A stretch of 5,508 nt of DNA, from NCBI GenBank assembly GCA_018262395.1, contig JAGSYM010000091.1, positions 1-5,508 on the forward strand. Reading direction: 5' to 3'. Each line of letters opens with the position of its first letter. Within the stretch, counting starts at the first letter, position 1. The translations under genes and the position numbers were made by a program. Below the pieces are notes generated by a model. That model was not told the DNA's origin, did no database searches, and saw nothing but the letters and a program-made list of their open reading frames with translations. Of the stretch, positions 1-5,508 are shown piece by piece. Source of the stretch: Nitrospirota bacterium (lineage in GTDB: Bacteria > Nitrospirota > Thermodesulfovibrionia > Thermodesulfovibrionales > SM23-35).

Positions 1-189
1 TATCTGCTTCCAGTGAGAAACAGGGGAATCCTCAGCGGGTTCTATCCTTAATATCTTTGCCCCGCTCATTGTCTGTTCGACAACCTTATTCAGAAGAGCA
101 CTGGGATCAGCAGGTTTGCCTTCCTCCGGATAGGCATTTCCGGCAATAGCGAGACAGAAAATCACAACAGCAATCATACATCTAAGCAT
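1..189 (-). CDS. Secreted protein of unknown function, N-terminal part only
   Basis: An open frame of 63 codons starts at an ATG (187-189) and runs off the left edge of the window without a stop. The start is well supported: a strong Shine-Dalgarno GAGGAGG sits 7 bases upstream. The N-terminus MLRCMIAVVIFCLAIAGNA is a typical Sec signal peptide, with one Arg in the n-region, a hydrophobic core, and a probable signal peptidase I cut after G-N-A at about residue 19. The mature part begins YPEEGKPADPS, a flexible acidic/proline stretch, followed by a likely helix (ALLNKVVEQTMSGAKILRIE). There is no lipobox, so a soluble periplasmic or exported protein is likely. I do not recognise the family from this fragment. 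It is separated from the TMTC-like gene by 274 bp and a palindromic repeat, so it is probably its own transcription unit. Confidence 0.75.
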   Translation of the reverse strand, partial: MLRCMIAVVIFCLAIAGNAYPEEGKPADPSALLNKVVEQTMSGAKILRIEPAEDSPVSHWKQI

Positions 190-196
190 GTTTTTT

Positions 197-203
197 CCTC
201 CTC
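197..203 (-). promoter_or_regulatory. Ribosome binding site of the secreted-protein gene
   Basis: GAGGAGG on the minus strand lies 7 bases before the ATG at 187-189. It is nearly a full anti-Shine-Dalgarno match and the only strong one in the window. It fixes the start codon and argues that the truncated frame is a real, efficiently translated gene. Confidence 0.8.
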
Positions 204-256
204 ATTGTTTTAGAACTTATCTCAAAATTCATTTTCATTATCTATCCGCACCAGTC

Positions 257-324
257 GTCATTCCCGCGCAGGCGGGAATCCATGTTCAGCGCTTAAAATG
301 GACCCCCGCTTTCGCGAGGGTGAC
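257..324. repeat. REP-like paired-hairpin palindromic element, copy 1
   Basis: This 68-bp element has two 26-bp arms in inverted orientation (257-282 and 299-324) that agree at 20 of 26 positions, with 16 bp between them. Each arm is itself a hairpin. The left has an 8-bp perfect stem (260-267 with 272-279) and loop GCAG. The right has an 8-bp stem (302-309 with 314-321) with one mismatch, which reads as a G-U pair in minus-strand RNA. In that RNA its loop is GAAA closed by C-G, a GNRA tetraloop. Differences between the arms preserve pairing: two A-T pairs in the left stem are G-C pairs in the right. The element lies 139 bp after the stop of the TMTC-like gene and 67 bp before the secreted gene's ATG. 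The GTCATTCCCGC core is a common intergenic repeat type. Mobilisation by a REP-associated transposase is inferred; no such gene is present here. Confidence 0.8.
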
Positions 325-362
325 GGATTCTTCGCGGAATTACCTGTTTTGAAACCTTTTCT

Positions 363-393
363 ATTATACCGTCTCAAGGATTCCTTCTGACAG
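363..393 (-). promoter_or_regulatory. Possible sigma-70 promoter for the secreted-protein gene
   Basis: On the minus strand a perfect TATAAT -10 box (363-368) is preceded by CTGTCA (388-393), a 4-of-6 match to the -35 consensus with a 19-base spacer, longer than the ideal 17. Transcription would start near 356 and give a leader of about 165 bases that includes the palindromic repeat. The perfect -10 in a non-coding stretch upstream of a well-formed start supports it; the weak -35 and long spacer count against it. Confidence 0.28.
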
Positions 394-463
394 GTTATCC
401 TTCTTGCACCATAAATTATAAGCGTAACAAACACTACCTGAGCATTGAAAGAGCAAAAGACCT

Positions 464-2353
464 TTACTGTTTACGTTCTTTCTGTTTATAGGCGTTCTCC
501 AAATAAGAGCGGTATTTAGGATTTTCCGGATTCAATCTGACAGCAGCTTTAAACTGTTCGATTGCCTTATCGATCTGTCCCTTGTTGAGATATGAAAGCC
601 CAAGATTACTGTGGACTTTCTCCCTGTTCGGGTTGAGCCGCAAAGCGGTCTCATATAGTTCAATCGCTTTATCGATCTGTCCTTTCCTGAAGTATGCGAG
701 ACCAAGATTATTAAGTGCTTGCTCATTGTTCGGTTCAAGCCGCAAAGCAATCTCATACTGTTCAATAGCCTTATCGATCTGTCCCTTGTTGAAATACGCT
801 GTCGCCAATCCGCTATGAGCATCAGCAAAATCAGGACTTAAGTGCAAAGCTGCCTGATACTGTTCAACTGCTTCGTCTATCCGCCCGTTACTGGAATAGG
901 CCAAGCCGAGATTGTAATGGGGGATAGCGGAATCCGGATCTAATTGGACAGCTGTCTGATACTGTTCGATCGCTTCGTCTATCTGCCCTTTGTTGAAGAG
1001 AACTCCTCCGAGACGGTTTCGGGGATCCTTCGCATCAGGTGATTTTCTGACGGTGTCCGTGAAAAGGGTATAATCATTCCTCCACACTTGATTCCTCTTG
1101 ATAGTTGCCACGGAATATGAACCGACGATTATCATAAAGATAATGCTGATGCTCCCTACTGCACGGGGAAACTTCTCCTTGGCCCAGGAGAAAAAACTCC
1201 CCATAAGAAGCACATAACCAACAGAAGGCAGGTAAAGGTATCTCTCGGCAAAAGGCTTCCCGCTTATTGCCTTTATATAAAAAACCGGCAAAAGAGGAAT
1301 CACAATTAGCAAAAGACTGAAAAAAACCATTCTGTTTTTTTTGTATGCTGCCATCGCACCAATAAGAAAAATAACGGTAACAACAATAGAGATCAGCCCC
1401 TGTGCCTCAATAATAGAGTGTATCGGATGGAATGTATGCCATACATTCAAATTAAAAGGCCACAGGAGACTTGTAAGATACGATCTAAAAAGAGGAAGAA
1501 CATTGATGATGAATTGATAAGTGCTCAGGTCAGCATAAGATTCTATAGGGGCAAAACCTCTCAGAGCATAATATCTTGCTAAAAGATAGAGACCCGAAAC
1601 GACTACATAGGGAATATATCTCTTAACGACTTCGACTATAGTCCCATCCCATTTCTTAAACAGGCAGTCATAGGCCATCAGCACGATGGGTAGGGTAATG
1701 GCAGGCTCCTTAAAAAGAATTGCTGCCGCAAACGATAGTATCGATAAAAGATAATCTCTTTTGGAGCCATCACGAAACGAAATATAAAGATAAAAAGAGA
1801 GAAGGTAGAAAAATGTAAAGGCTACGTCCGGTAATCCGGCTATCCACGTCACAGCCTCTGTATGGATGGGGTGGCTGGCAAATAATAAGGCGGCTATAGA
1901 AGAAGGCAGGAGATGAGAATCAGAGGACGAGAATTGGAATTTTTGCAAAAGTTTCATTGTGATAATAAAGACCAAAACTGAAACGCCGGCATGAAACAGG
2001 ATATTTACGAAATGGAACCCCCAGGGTTTGAGTCCGAAGATATGATAGGAGAACATATAGAACGTATGCATGAGAGGCCGGTAGTAGTTTGAAGTCTTGG
2101 TACCAGTCTGGAAGCTCCATACACTTTTCGAAAATATATCGGGGAGGTGCCTAATATCCTTAATCCAGGGGTTGTCCCAGACCTGGGTCACATCATCATA
2201 GACAAAATCATTTGACAGGCTGTTGAAATATACTGCAAAGGAAGAAATAAAGATAACAATTATTACCAGTAGCAGGGTGAACTGCGAGACAGGTTCCCGC
2301 GTTGCAACTTTTTTTTGTGTTTTATGAGATTCTTTAATCTTTTTTTTCGCCAT
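464..2353 (-). CDS. TMTC-like GT-C family membrane protein with C-terminal TPR repeats
   Basis: This 629-residue protein probably transfers a sugar from a lipid-linked donor at the membrane. A Lys-rich cytoplasmic N-terminus (1-20) precedes TM1 (about 25-43). The next loop carries FVYDD (50-54) and YYRPL (90-94); an acidic pair in the first non-cytoplasmic loop is the usual GT-C catalytic site. Further hydrophobic segments lie at about 113-137, 152-168, 177-193, 201-230, 246-264, 281-300, 320-337, 342-360, 372-390 and 398-418. HPIHTEAV (161-168), FKEP (214-217) and ERYLYLPSVGY (370-380) match the core seen in TMTC/DUF1736-type proteins. Residues 443-612 are five TPR units of exactly 34 residues, followed by a half helix. 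Eukaryotic TMTCs are O-mannosyltransferases; the bacterial substrate is unknown. The ATG is the earliest possible start because an in-frame TGA directly precedes it; the Shine-Dalgarno is weak. The start lies 35 bp after the WbsX-methyltransferase stop, so co-transcription is likely. The family call is firm; the reaction is inferred. Confidence 0.82.
   Translation of the reverse strand: MAKKKIKESHKTQKKVATREPVSQFTLLLVIIVIFISSFAVYFNSLSNDFVYDDVTQVWDNPWIKDIRHLPDIFSKSVWSFQTGTKTSNYYRPLMHTFYMFSYHIFGLKPWGFHFVNILFHAGVSVLVFIITMKLLQKFQFSSSDSHLLPSSIAALLFASHPIHTEAVTWIAGLPDVAFTFFYLLSFYLYISFRDGSKRDYLLSILSFAAAILFKEPAITLPIVLMAYDCLFKKWDGTIVEVVKRYIPYVVVSGLYLLARYYALRGFAPIESYADLSTYQFIINVLPLFRSYLTSLLWPFNLNVWHTFHPIHSIIEAQGLISIVVTVIFLIGAMAAYKKNRMVFFSLLLIVIPLLPVFYIKAISGKPFAERYLYLPSVGYVLLMGSFFSWAKEKFPRAVGSISIIFMIIVGSYSVATIKRNQVWRNDYTLFTDTVRKSPDAKDPRNRLGGVLFNKGQIDEAIEQYQTAVQLDPDSAIPHYNLGLAYSSNGRIDEAVEQYQAALHLSPDFADAHSGLATAYFNKGQIDKAIEQYEIALRLEPNNEQALNNLGLAYFRKGQIDKAIELYETALRLNPNREKVHSNLGLSYLNKGQIDKAIEQFKAAVRLNPENPKYRSYLENAYKQKERKQ
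518..1027 (-). repeat. Five tandem 102-bp units encoding TPR repeats
   Basis: The units cover 926-1027, 824-925, 722-823, 620-721 and 518-619, each coding exactly 34 residues with no insertion. They share the pattern G-Q/R-I-D-E/K-A-I/V-E-x-Y/F-x-x-A-x-x-L-x-P. DNA identity is high in places: 25 consecutive bases are the same at 564-588 (unit 5) and 768-792 (unit 3). This suggests growth by recent unequal duplication. The array forms a superhelical protein-binding domain, predicted on the same side of the membrane as the segment after the last TM helix. Confidence 0.9.
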
Positions 2354-2388
2354 TCATACGTCTTTATGATCTCTGTATTTTCGGTTGC

Positions 2389-4650
2389 TTATCTATTGTT
2401 GGAGGCTACAAAAAGAGCGGTTAATGTCTCGGTTCTCATGCGGTAACTTGAGAGAGGAGCTTGCTCAAAATAAAAGTCCTTTTCATCGATGCAACAGTCT
2501 TCAGGCGCATTCGCAAAATCGAGGATATAGGGGTTTCCGTTCTTGTTCTTTTTGTCTGTTCTGAAGAGATGTCTGTATGTCTGAATGTCCGTGAAGTAAG
2601 CGGAAAGGATATCAATCCATTCCCCGACCTCCAGGTTTGTGTGATGGAAAGGGTTGTCCTCAACCGGCTCTCCTCCGTAGAGAGGAGGAGTTGCAAGAAT
2701 CAGTATCCCGTCATCCATAAGGACATCCTTAACCGACTTGAAAAAGCCGTCATAATTCTTCAGATGTTCAATCATATTCGAAGAAAAAATAACGTCAACG
2801 AACTTCTCATCAAAGCTGATGTTTTCGCAATCCATGTGTATGTAGTTCAAATTTGGTGCGCGATAATGCTCCTTCGCAAATCGTATCGCTTCTTCAGATA
2901 TGTCCACTCCGTAAACAGCCTTAGCGCCGTTCACTGCAAGGTAGTAAGCTCCATATCCGACTCCGCAGCCTGCATCAACAACAACTTTATTCTGAATTAA
3001 ATCTTTCGCAAAGTTGTATAGAGACAGATGAGCGTAAAAGCAGTCGTTTTTTTGCGAGGGCAGAACTCTTTCTCCGGTGTAAGTTAAACCGGCGTGAGGC
3101 CCTTCAATAATTTCTAAAGGCCTGCTTTGATTCACCAGAGAATTCAATACTTGCCCGTCTATCCTTTGGCTTATTTCGAGAAAAGATCTTGCCAACGTTT
3201 TACGTATACCGTATCTTTTGCGATATTTCAGAGCCCGCGCGAGCATCAAGTCACCATTCGTATCGAAATCTCTTGTACGTGTTCCATGCCCTCTAAAGAG
3301 ATGTTGGAACCGAAATTTAAAATTTTTTGCTATCTCTCTTCTCCTCGTGCCGTGTGGAAAAAGCTTGTCCCGGAGTTCCCGGTATTTGTAAGAAAGACTA
3401 TTTGGTCGGTGAACGCCCAGCTGAGATTCAAGAACCCGTATTTGGGTATCTCTTTCCTGTATCGCTTTGAGCAGTGAAATTTCAACTGTATCTTTATTTT
3501 CCAGACAAGTCAAAATCCCTTTTTCGATCATCCCGGGATCGATATCTGTATGTTTGCTGAATTCCTGCAGCGAGGATGCGATTGTACCCCAGCTTTGTCC
3601 TGCTGTAATTGCCCTCTTCGTTGCCTCAAGATACCCGAGTCCGTATTTCTGATCAGGTTCGAGATACGTTCCCTCGGCCCATTCATTCCATGCATTGATG
3701 AAAACAAGCTGCTCTTCATCGGGATACTTCTGAATAGTCCGTCTGATGACCTTTGTAAGCCACCGCTCGTAGAAGTCGACAGAAAAATTGTGAAAAATAT
3801 TGGCGCTTAACCCACGACGTGCGGTATTGTCCCACGCCAGCATCACCGTCTTATATAATTGATAGTCCGGCCACTGTCTGTTCATGAATTCCGCAGCCGT
3901 ATCCAGATAGTCAAATACGTAGCCCGTGAACGAGGGCTGCGCAGCAGTAACCATGTCCTGATATGAATAGCTGTAAGCGATTTCCACACAGTGCGGCGGG
4001 AATTCCACCATAGCGTCAAAGCCGCTTTTACCCGGATTCTCAAAATCACCAAACGTTTGGCATTTACAGAGGTACAGATCTTCAAGTCCGGCTTTCCGTA
4101 CTTCTTCCCTCCAGACGTTCGTTGTTTGAAGGGGATCCGGAAACAGGCTCGACCTGTAAACCAGCAATAAAGGCTTATTGTTGATTCTGATATATCGTTC
4201 GTCCTGAAAAACAGGTATGAGGTCCCTGATAAAATGCCGGTCGTTCTCAACGCTGTGTTCCTGTTTCATAAGGATCTCATGTTCCTGTCCATCCCATCGC
4301 CTCGTCCAATTTTCGTTGGCATAACAGATACAGAAAGGAAAATCCGGTTCTTTGGTCTCAAGAACCTTTGCTAACGGAAGATCAAGCAGTTTCTTCCCGT
4401 TGAACCAGTAATAGTGATAACAGAACCCGTGTATACCGTATTGCTTCGCCAAATTCGCCTGCTCCCTTCGAACTTCATCCAGACGGAGATCATAAAAACC
4501 GAGATCCGCAGGAAGGCGTGGCTGAAAATGTCCGTTGAATAGCGGGTAGGCTCTGGTTACGTTCGTCCAGTCAGTAAAACCTTTGCCCCACCACTTGTCG
4601 TTTTCAGGGATCGGGTGAAATTGGGGAAGATAAAATGCAATCGTTTTCAC
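2389..4650 (-). CDS. WbsX-family glycan enzyme fused to a SAM-dependent methyltransferase
   Basis: A 753-residue cytoplasmic two-domain protein. Residues 1-350 form a WbsX domain (GH99-like fold, found in O-antigen and capsule loci). It has FYLPQFHPIPEND (6-18), WWGKGFTDWTNV (20-31), YHYYWFNGKKLL (78-89), CYANENWTRRWDG (109-121), NAWNEWAEGTYLEPD (319-333) and GYLEATKRA (339-347). A short coiled coil (about 392-411) and a basic hinge with FPHGTRRR (431-438) lead to a class I methyltransferase. That domain has YTGERVLP (524-531), SAM motif I VVDAGCGVGYG (557-567), an acidic ribose-binding D583 in VYGVDIS, MDCENI (606-611), SSNMIEHL (623-630) and DDGILILATPP (646-656). The start is GTG: an in-frame TAA lies only three codons upstream and the WbsX motif begins at once. 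The ribosome binding site is weak. It probably builds and methylates a surface glycan; sugar, linkage and methyl acceptor cannot be read from sequence. Confidence 0.88.
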   Translation of the reverse strand: MKTIAFYLPQFHPIPENDKWWGKGFTDWTNVTRAYPLFNGHFQPRLPADLGFYDLRLDEVRREQANLAKQYGIHGFCYHYYWFNGKKLLDLPLAKVLETKEPDFPFCICYANENWTRRWDGQEHEILMKQEHSVENDRHFIRDLIPVFQDERYIRINNKPLLLVYRSSLFPDPLQTTNVWREEVRKAGLEDLYLCKCQTFGDFENPGKSGFDAMVEFPPHCVEIAYSYSYQDMVTAAQPSFTGYVFDYLDTAAEFMNRQWPDYQLYKTVMLAWDNTARRGLSANIFHNFSVDFYERWLTKVIRRTIQKYPDEEQLVFINAWNEWAEGTYLEPDQKYGLGYLEATKRAITAGQSWGTIASSLQEFSKHTDIDPGMIEKGILTCLENKDTVEISLLKAIQERDTQIRVLESQLGVHRPNSLSYKYRELRDKLFPHGTRRREIAKNFKFRFQHLFRGHGTRTRDFDTNGDLMLARALKYRKRYGIRKTLARSFLEISQRIDGQVLNSLVNQSRPLEIIEGPHAGLTYTGERVLPSQKNDCFYAHLSLYNFAKDLIQNKVVVDAGCGVGYGAYYLAVNGAKAVYGVDISEEAIRFAKEHYRAPNLNYIHMDCENISFDEKFVDVIFSSNMIEHLKNYDGFFKSVKDVLMDDGILILATPPLYGGEPVEDNPFHHTNLEVGEWIDILSAYFTDIQTYRHLFRTDKKNKNGNPYILDFANAPEDCCIDEKDFYFEQAPLSSYRMRTETLTALFVASNNR

Positions 4651-4701
4651 CTGCTTATTTTACCATAATAAATAAGACGCCCATAAGCAGAGCCACATCA
4701 A

Positions 4702-4767
4702 TGTCATTCCCGCTTGTCGGGAATCTTTCTGAAAAAATAGAAGGATTGCGGACAAGCCGCAATGACA
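4702..4767. repeat. REP-like paired-hairpin palindromic element, copy 2
   Basis: This 66-bp element is built like the copy at 257-324: two inverted 24-bp arms (4702-4725 and 4744-4767) matching at 20 of 24 positions around an 18-bp A-rich centre. The outermost TGTCATT/AATGACA is perfect. Each arm folds into a perfect 7-bp stem (4706-4712 with 4718-4724; 4745-4751 with 4757-4763), with 5-base loops CTTGT and ACAAG that are complementary to each other. All four arm differences lie in the stems and are compensated (CCCG/CGGG versus GCGG/CCGC read in the same sense). The element sits 52 bp before the GTG of the WbsX-methyltransferase gene and 94 bp after the glycosyltransferase stop, so it separates these two genes. 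Confidence 0.82.
4732..4763 (-). terminator. Possible intrinsic terminator after the glycosyltransferase gene
   Basis: On the minus strand, one hairpin of the repeat (ATTGCGG, loop CTTGT, CCGCAAT; 4745-4763) is followed by CCTTCTA and then six T (4732-4737). The stem and T-run resemble a Rho-independent terminator, but the T-run starts 7 bases after the stem, which weakens it. If active, it would separate the WsaF-like gene from the WbsX-methyltransferase gene. Confidence 0.3.
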
Positions 4768-4861
4768 GCAAGTGACAGAAATCTCGTTTTGATCATAACC
4801 ACCTCGGTACCACCTTGTTGCTTTCTAACTGTCATTTGATAAGGGTAAATAATATGTCCGG

Positions 4862-5508
4862 CTAATTCTGACCAATGATAAACCGGTATATCTTTTCCAT
4901 CTCCTGTCCCCAGTCCGAGGATTCTATGGTCTTTAGAGCGTTTTCCCTGATAGTCCTCTGCAGTTCAGGGTTTCCCAGTAAATGCATCAGTTTCTCCGTA
5001 ATGAACGTCGGTGACGGTTCTACAACGATACAGTTTGAACCATCATTGAGGAGCCAGGTGTTTGTTTGATTATAATTTGCGATCACGATCGCACCGCTTG
5101 CCATGAGCTCAAGCGGCAGATAGGATGTGTGTTTTGTGAACATCAGGATAAGTCCGAAATCACAGGTTCGGTAGAGTTCTGCGGTCTCACGGTAACTGAT
5201 GAGACCACGGTTTTCGATGATCCCGCCGACTCCGTAATCAGCAGCACTCCAGTCGCTCCCTGCAGACACAATTTCTATTCTGTTTCCCATGCTTGCTTTT
5301 ATCTTTTTTGCTGTAGCGATCGCCAGATCAAAAGCGTTTCTGTCATGCTGTGGTCTTCCATAAAAGAAGAGTTTCAATTTTCTCTCTTTTTCCTGAAAGG
5401 ACTTATCTTCAGGGAAGAATATTTTATGATCAACAGCAGGAACAAAGTAGTCTGCGTGGATGTCATAGTTGTTTGTAATAAACTCGTACAAGCCTGGTGA
5501 GTTGACTA
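4862..5508 (-). CDS. WsaF-like GT-B glycosyltransferase, C-terminal part
   Basis: The frame is open to the right edge (full codons from 5506) and ends at a TAG at 4862-4864, leaving 214 residues of a larger protein. A TTG at 5489-5491 is probably internal, because the residues before it (VNSPG) continue without a stop. The fragment is the C-terminal Rossmann half of a GT-B enzyme. Counting from that TTG, FVPAVD is at 16-21, the first strand LKLFFYGRP at 39-47, RNAFDLA at 51-57, IVSAGSDW at 74-81, and ISYRETAELYRTCDFGLIL at 98-116. The donor-binding segment SYLPLELMASGAIVIANYN is at 123-141, with its Glu in the position that contacts the nucleotide sugar in GT4 enzymes. FYGRP plus SYxPLExMASG resembles WsaF, a dTDP-rhamnose transferase of S-layer glycan synthesis. 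Rhamnose as substrate is an inference; the family call is good. Confidence 0.8.
   Translation of the reverse strand, partial: VNSPGLYEFITNNYDIHADYFVPAVDHKIFFPEDKSFQEKERKLKLFFYGRPQHDRNAFDLAIATAKKIKASMGNRIEIVSAGSDWSAADYGVGGIIENRGLISYRETAELYRTCDFGLILMFTKHTSYLPLELMASGAIVIANYNQTNTWLLNDGSNCIVVEPSPTFITEKLMHLLGNPELQRTIRENALKTIESSDWGQEMEKIYRFIIGQN

Noticed and set aside
376..402. AAGGAT/ATCCTT inverted repeat downstream of the TMTC-like gene as a terminator.
   Set aside because: The stem is only 6 bp and A-T rich, the loop is 15 bases, and no T-run follows on the minus strand.
582..818. Open frames on both strands across the TPR region.
   Set aside because: They arise from the 102-bp-periodic TPR coding sequence read in other frames; the protein in the TPR frame has clear family motifs and the others have none.
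2461..3000. A 179-codon plus-strand open frame opposite the methyltransferase domain.
   Set aside because: It is fully antisense to a conserved domain with intact SAM motifs, shows no recognisable motif and has no convincing ribosome site.
4672..4701. Possible promoter (TTGATG, 18 bases, TCTTAT, minus strand) before the WbsX-methyltransferase gene.
   Set aside because: Both boxes match only 4 of 6 consensus bases in an AT-rich gap, which is expected by chance; the transcript would also have a leader of only about 15 bases.
257..4767. The two repeats as CRISPR repeats or as ends of one transposon.
   Set aside because: Each copy is a self-contained palindromic unit. They are over 4 kb apart with ordinary glycan genes between them, with no spacers, no transposase and no clear target duplications.
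4800..4816. Minus-strand AAGGTGGTACCGAGG resembles the conserved T-box (antiterminator) sequence.
   Set aside because: Only about 46 bases separate it from the glycosyltransferase stop, leaving no room for a specifier stem, and the downstream genes are not amino-acid or tRNA-synthetase genes. A covariance search with the T-box model would settle it.
5066..5500. A 144-codon plus-strand open frame opposite the WsaF-like gene.
   Set aside because: It is antisense to a conserved glycosyltransferase domain, and its Cys/Val-rich composition is typical of shadow frames.

Overview
The window reads as chromosomal sequence from an environmental Gram-negative bacterium. Evidence for this is a polysaccharide/glycan gene set, a secreted protein with a cleavable signal peptide, and two imperfect palindromic repeats of the GTCATTCCCGC type. 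Such repeats are often scattered between genes in Nitrospirota and Desulfobacterota genomes. The phylum assignment is an inference from repeat style and gene content; no marker gene is present.

All genes lie on the minus strand, so the biological order runs from high to low coordinates. First is the C-terminal part of a GT-B glycosyltransferase resembling WsaF rhamnosyltransferases (4862-5508, cut by the window edge). A 211-bp gap follows that holds a paired-hairpin repeat. Next is a 753-residue WbsX-type glycan enzyme fused to a SAM-dependent methyltransferase (2389-4650). Only 35 bp later comes a 629-residue polytopic membrane protein with a TMTC-like GT-C core and five exact-length TPR units (464-2353). 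A 274-bp gap contains a second repeat of the same family, and the window ends in the first 63 codons of an unrecognised secreted protein (1-189).

The first three genes make sense together as part of a surface glycan locus. The WsaF-like enzyme would add a sugar, perhaps rhamnose, from a nucleotide donor in the cytoplasm. The WbsX-methyltransferase protein would extend and/or methylate the glycan. The TMTC-like protein could use a lipid-linked sugar on the outer face of the inner membrane, with its TPR domain holding the acceptor. Only the last two are close enough to suggest co-transcription. The two repeats separate transcription units and may form RNA hairpins that end or protect transcripts.

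No clearly new defence or mobile system is visible. The most notable items are the compensatory base changes in both repeats, the WbsX-methyltransferase fusion with an internal hinge, the 102-bp-periodic TPR array, and two A8 tracts at the start of the TMTC-like gene.
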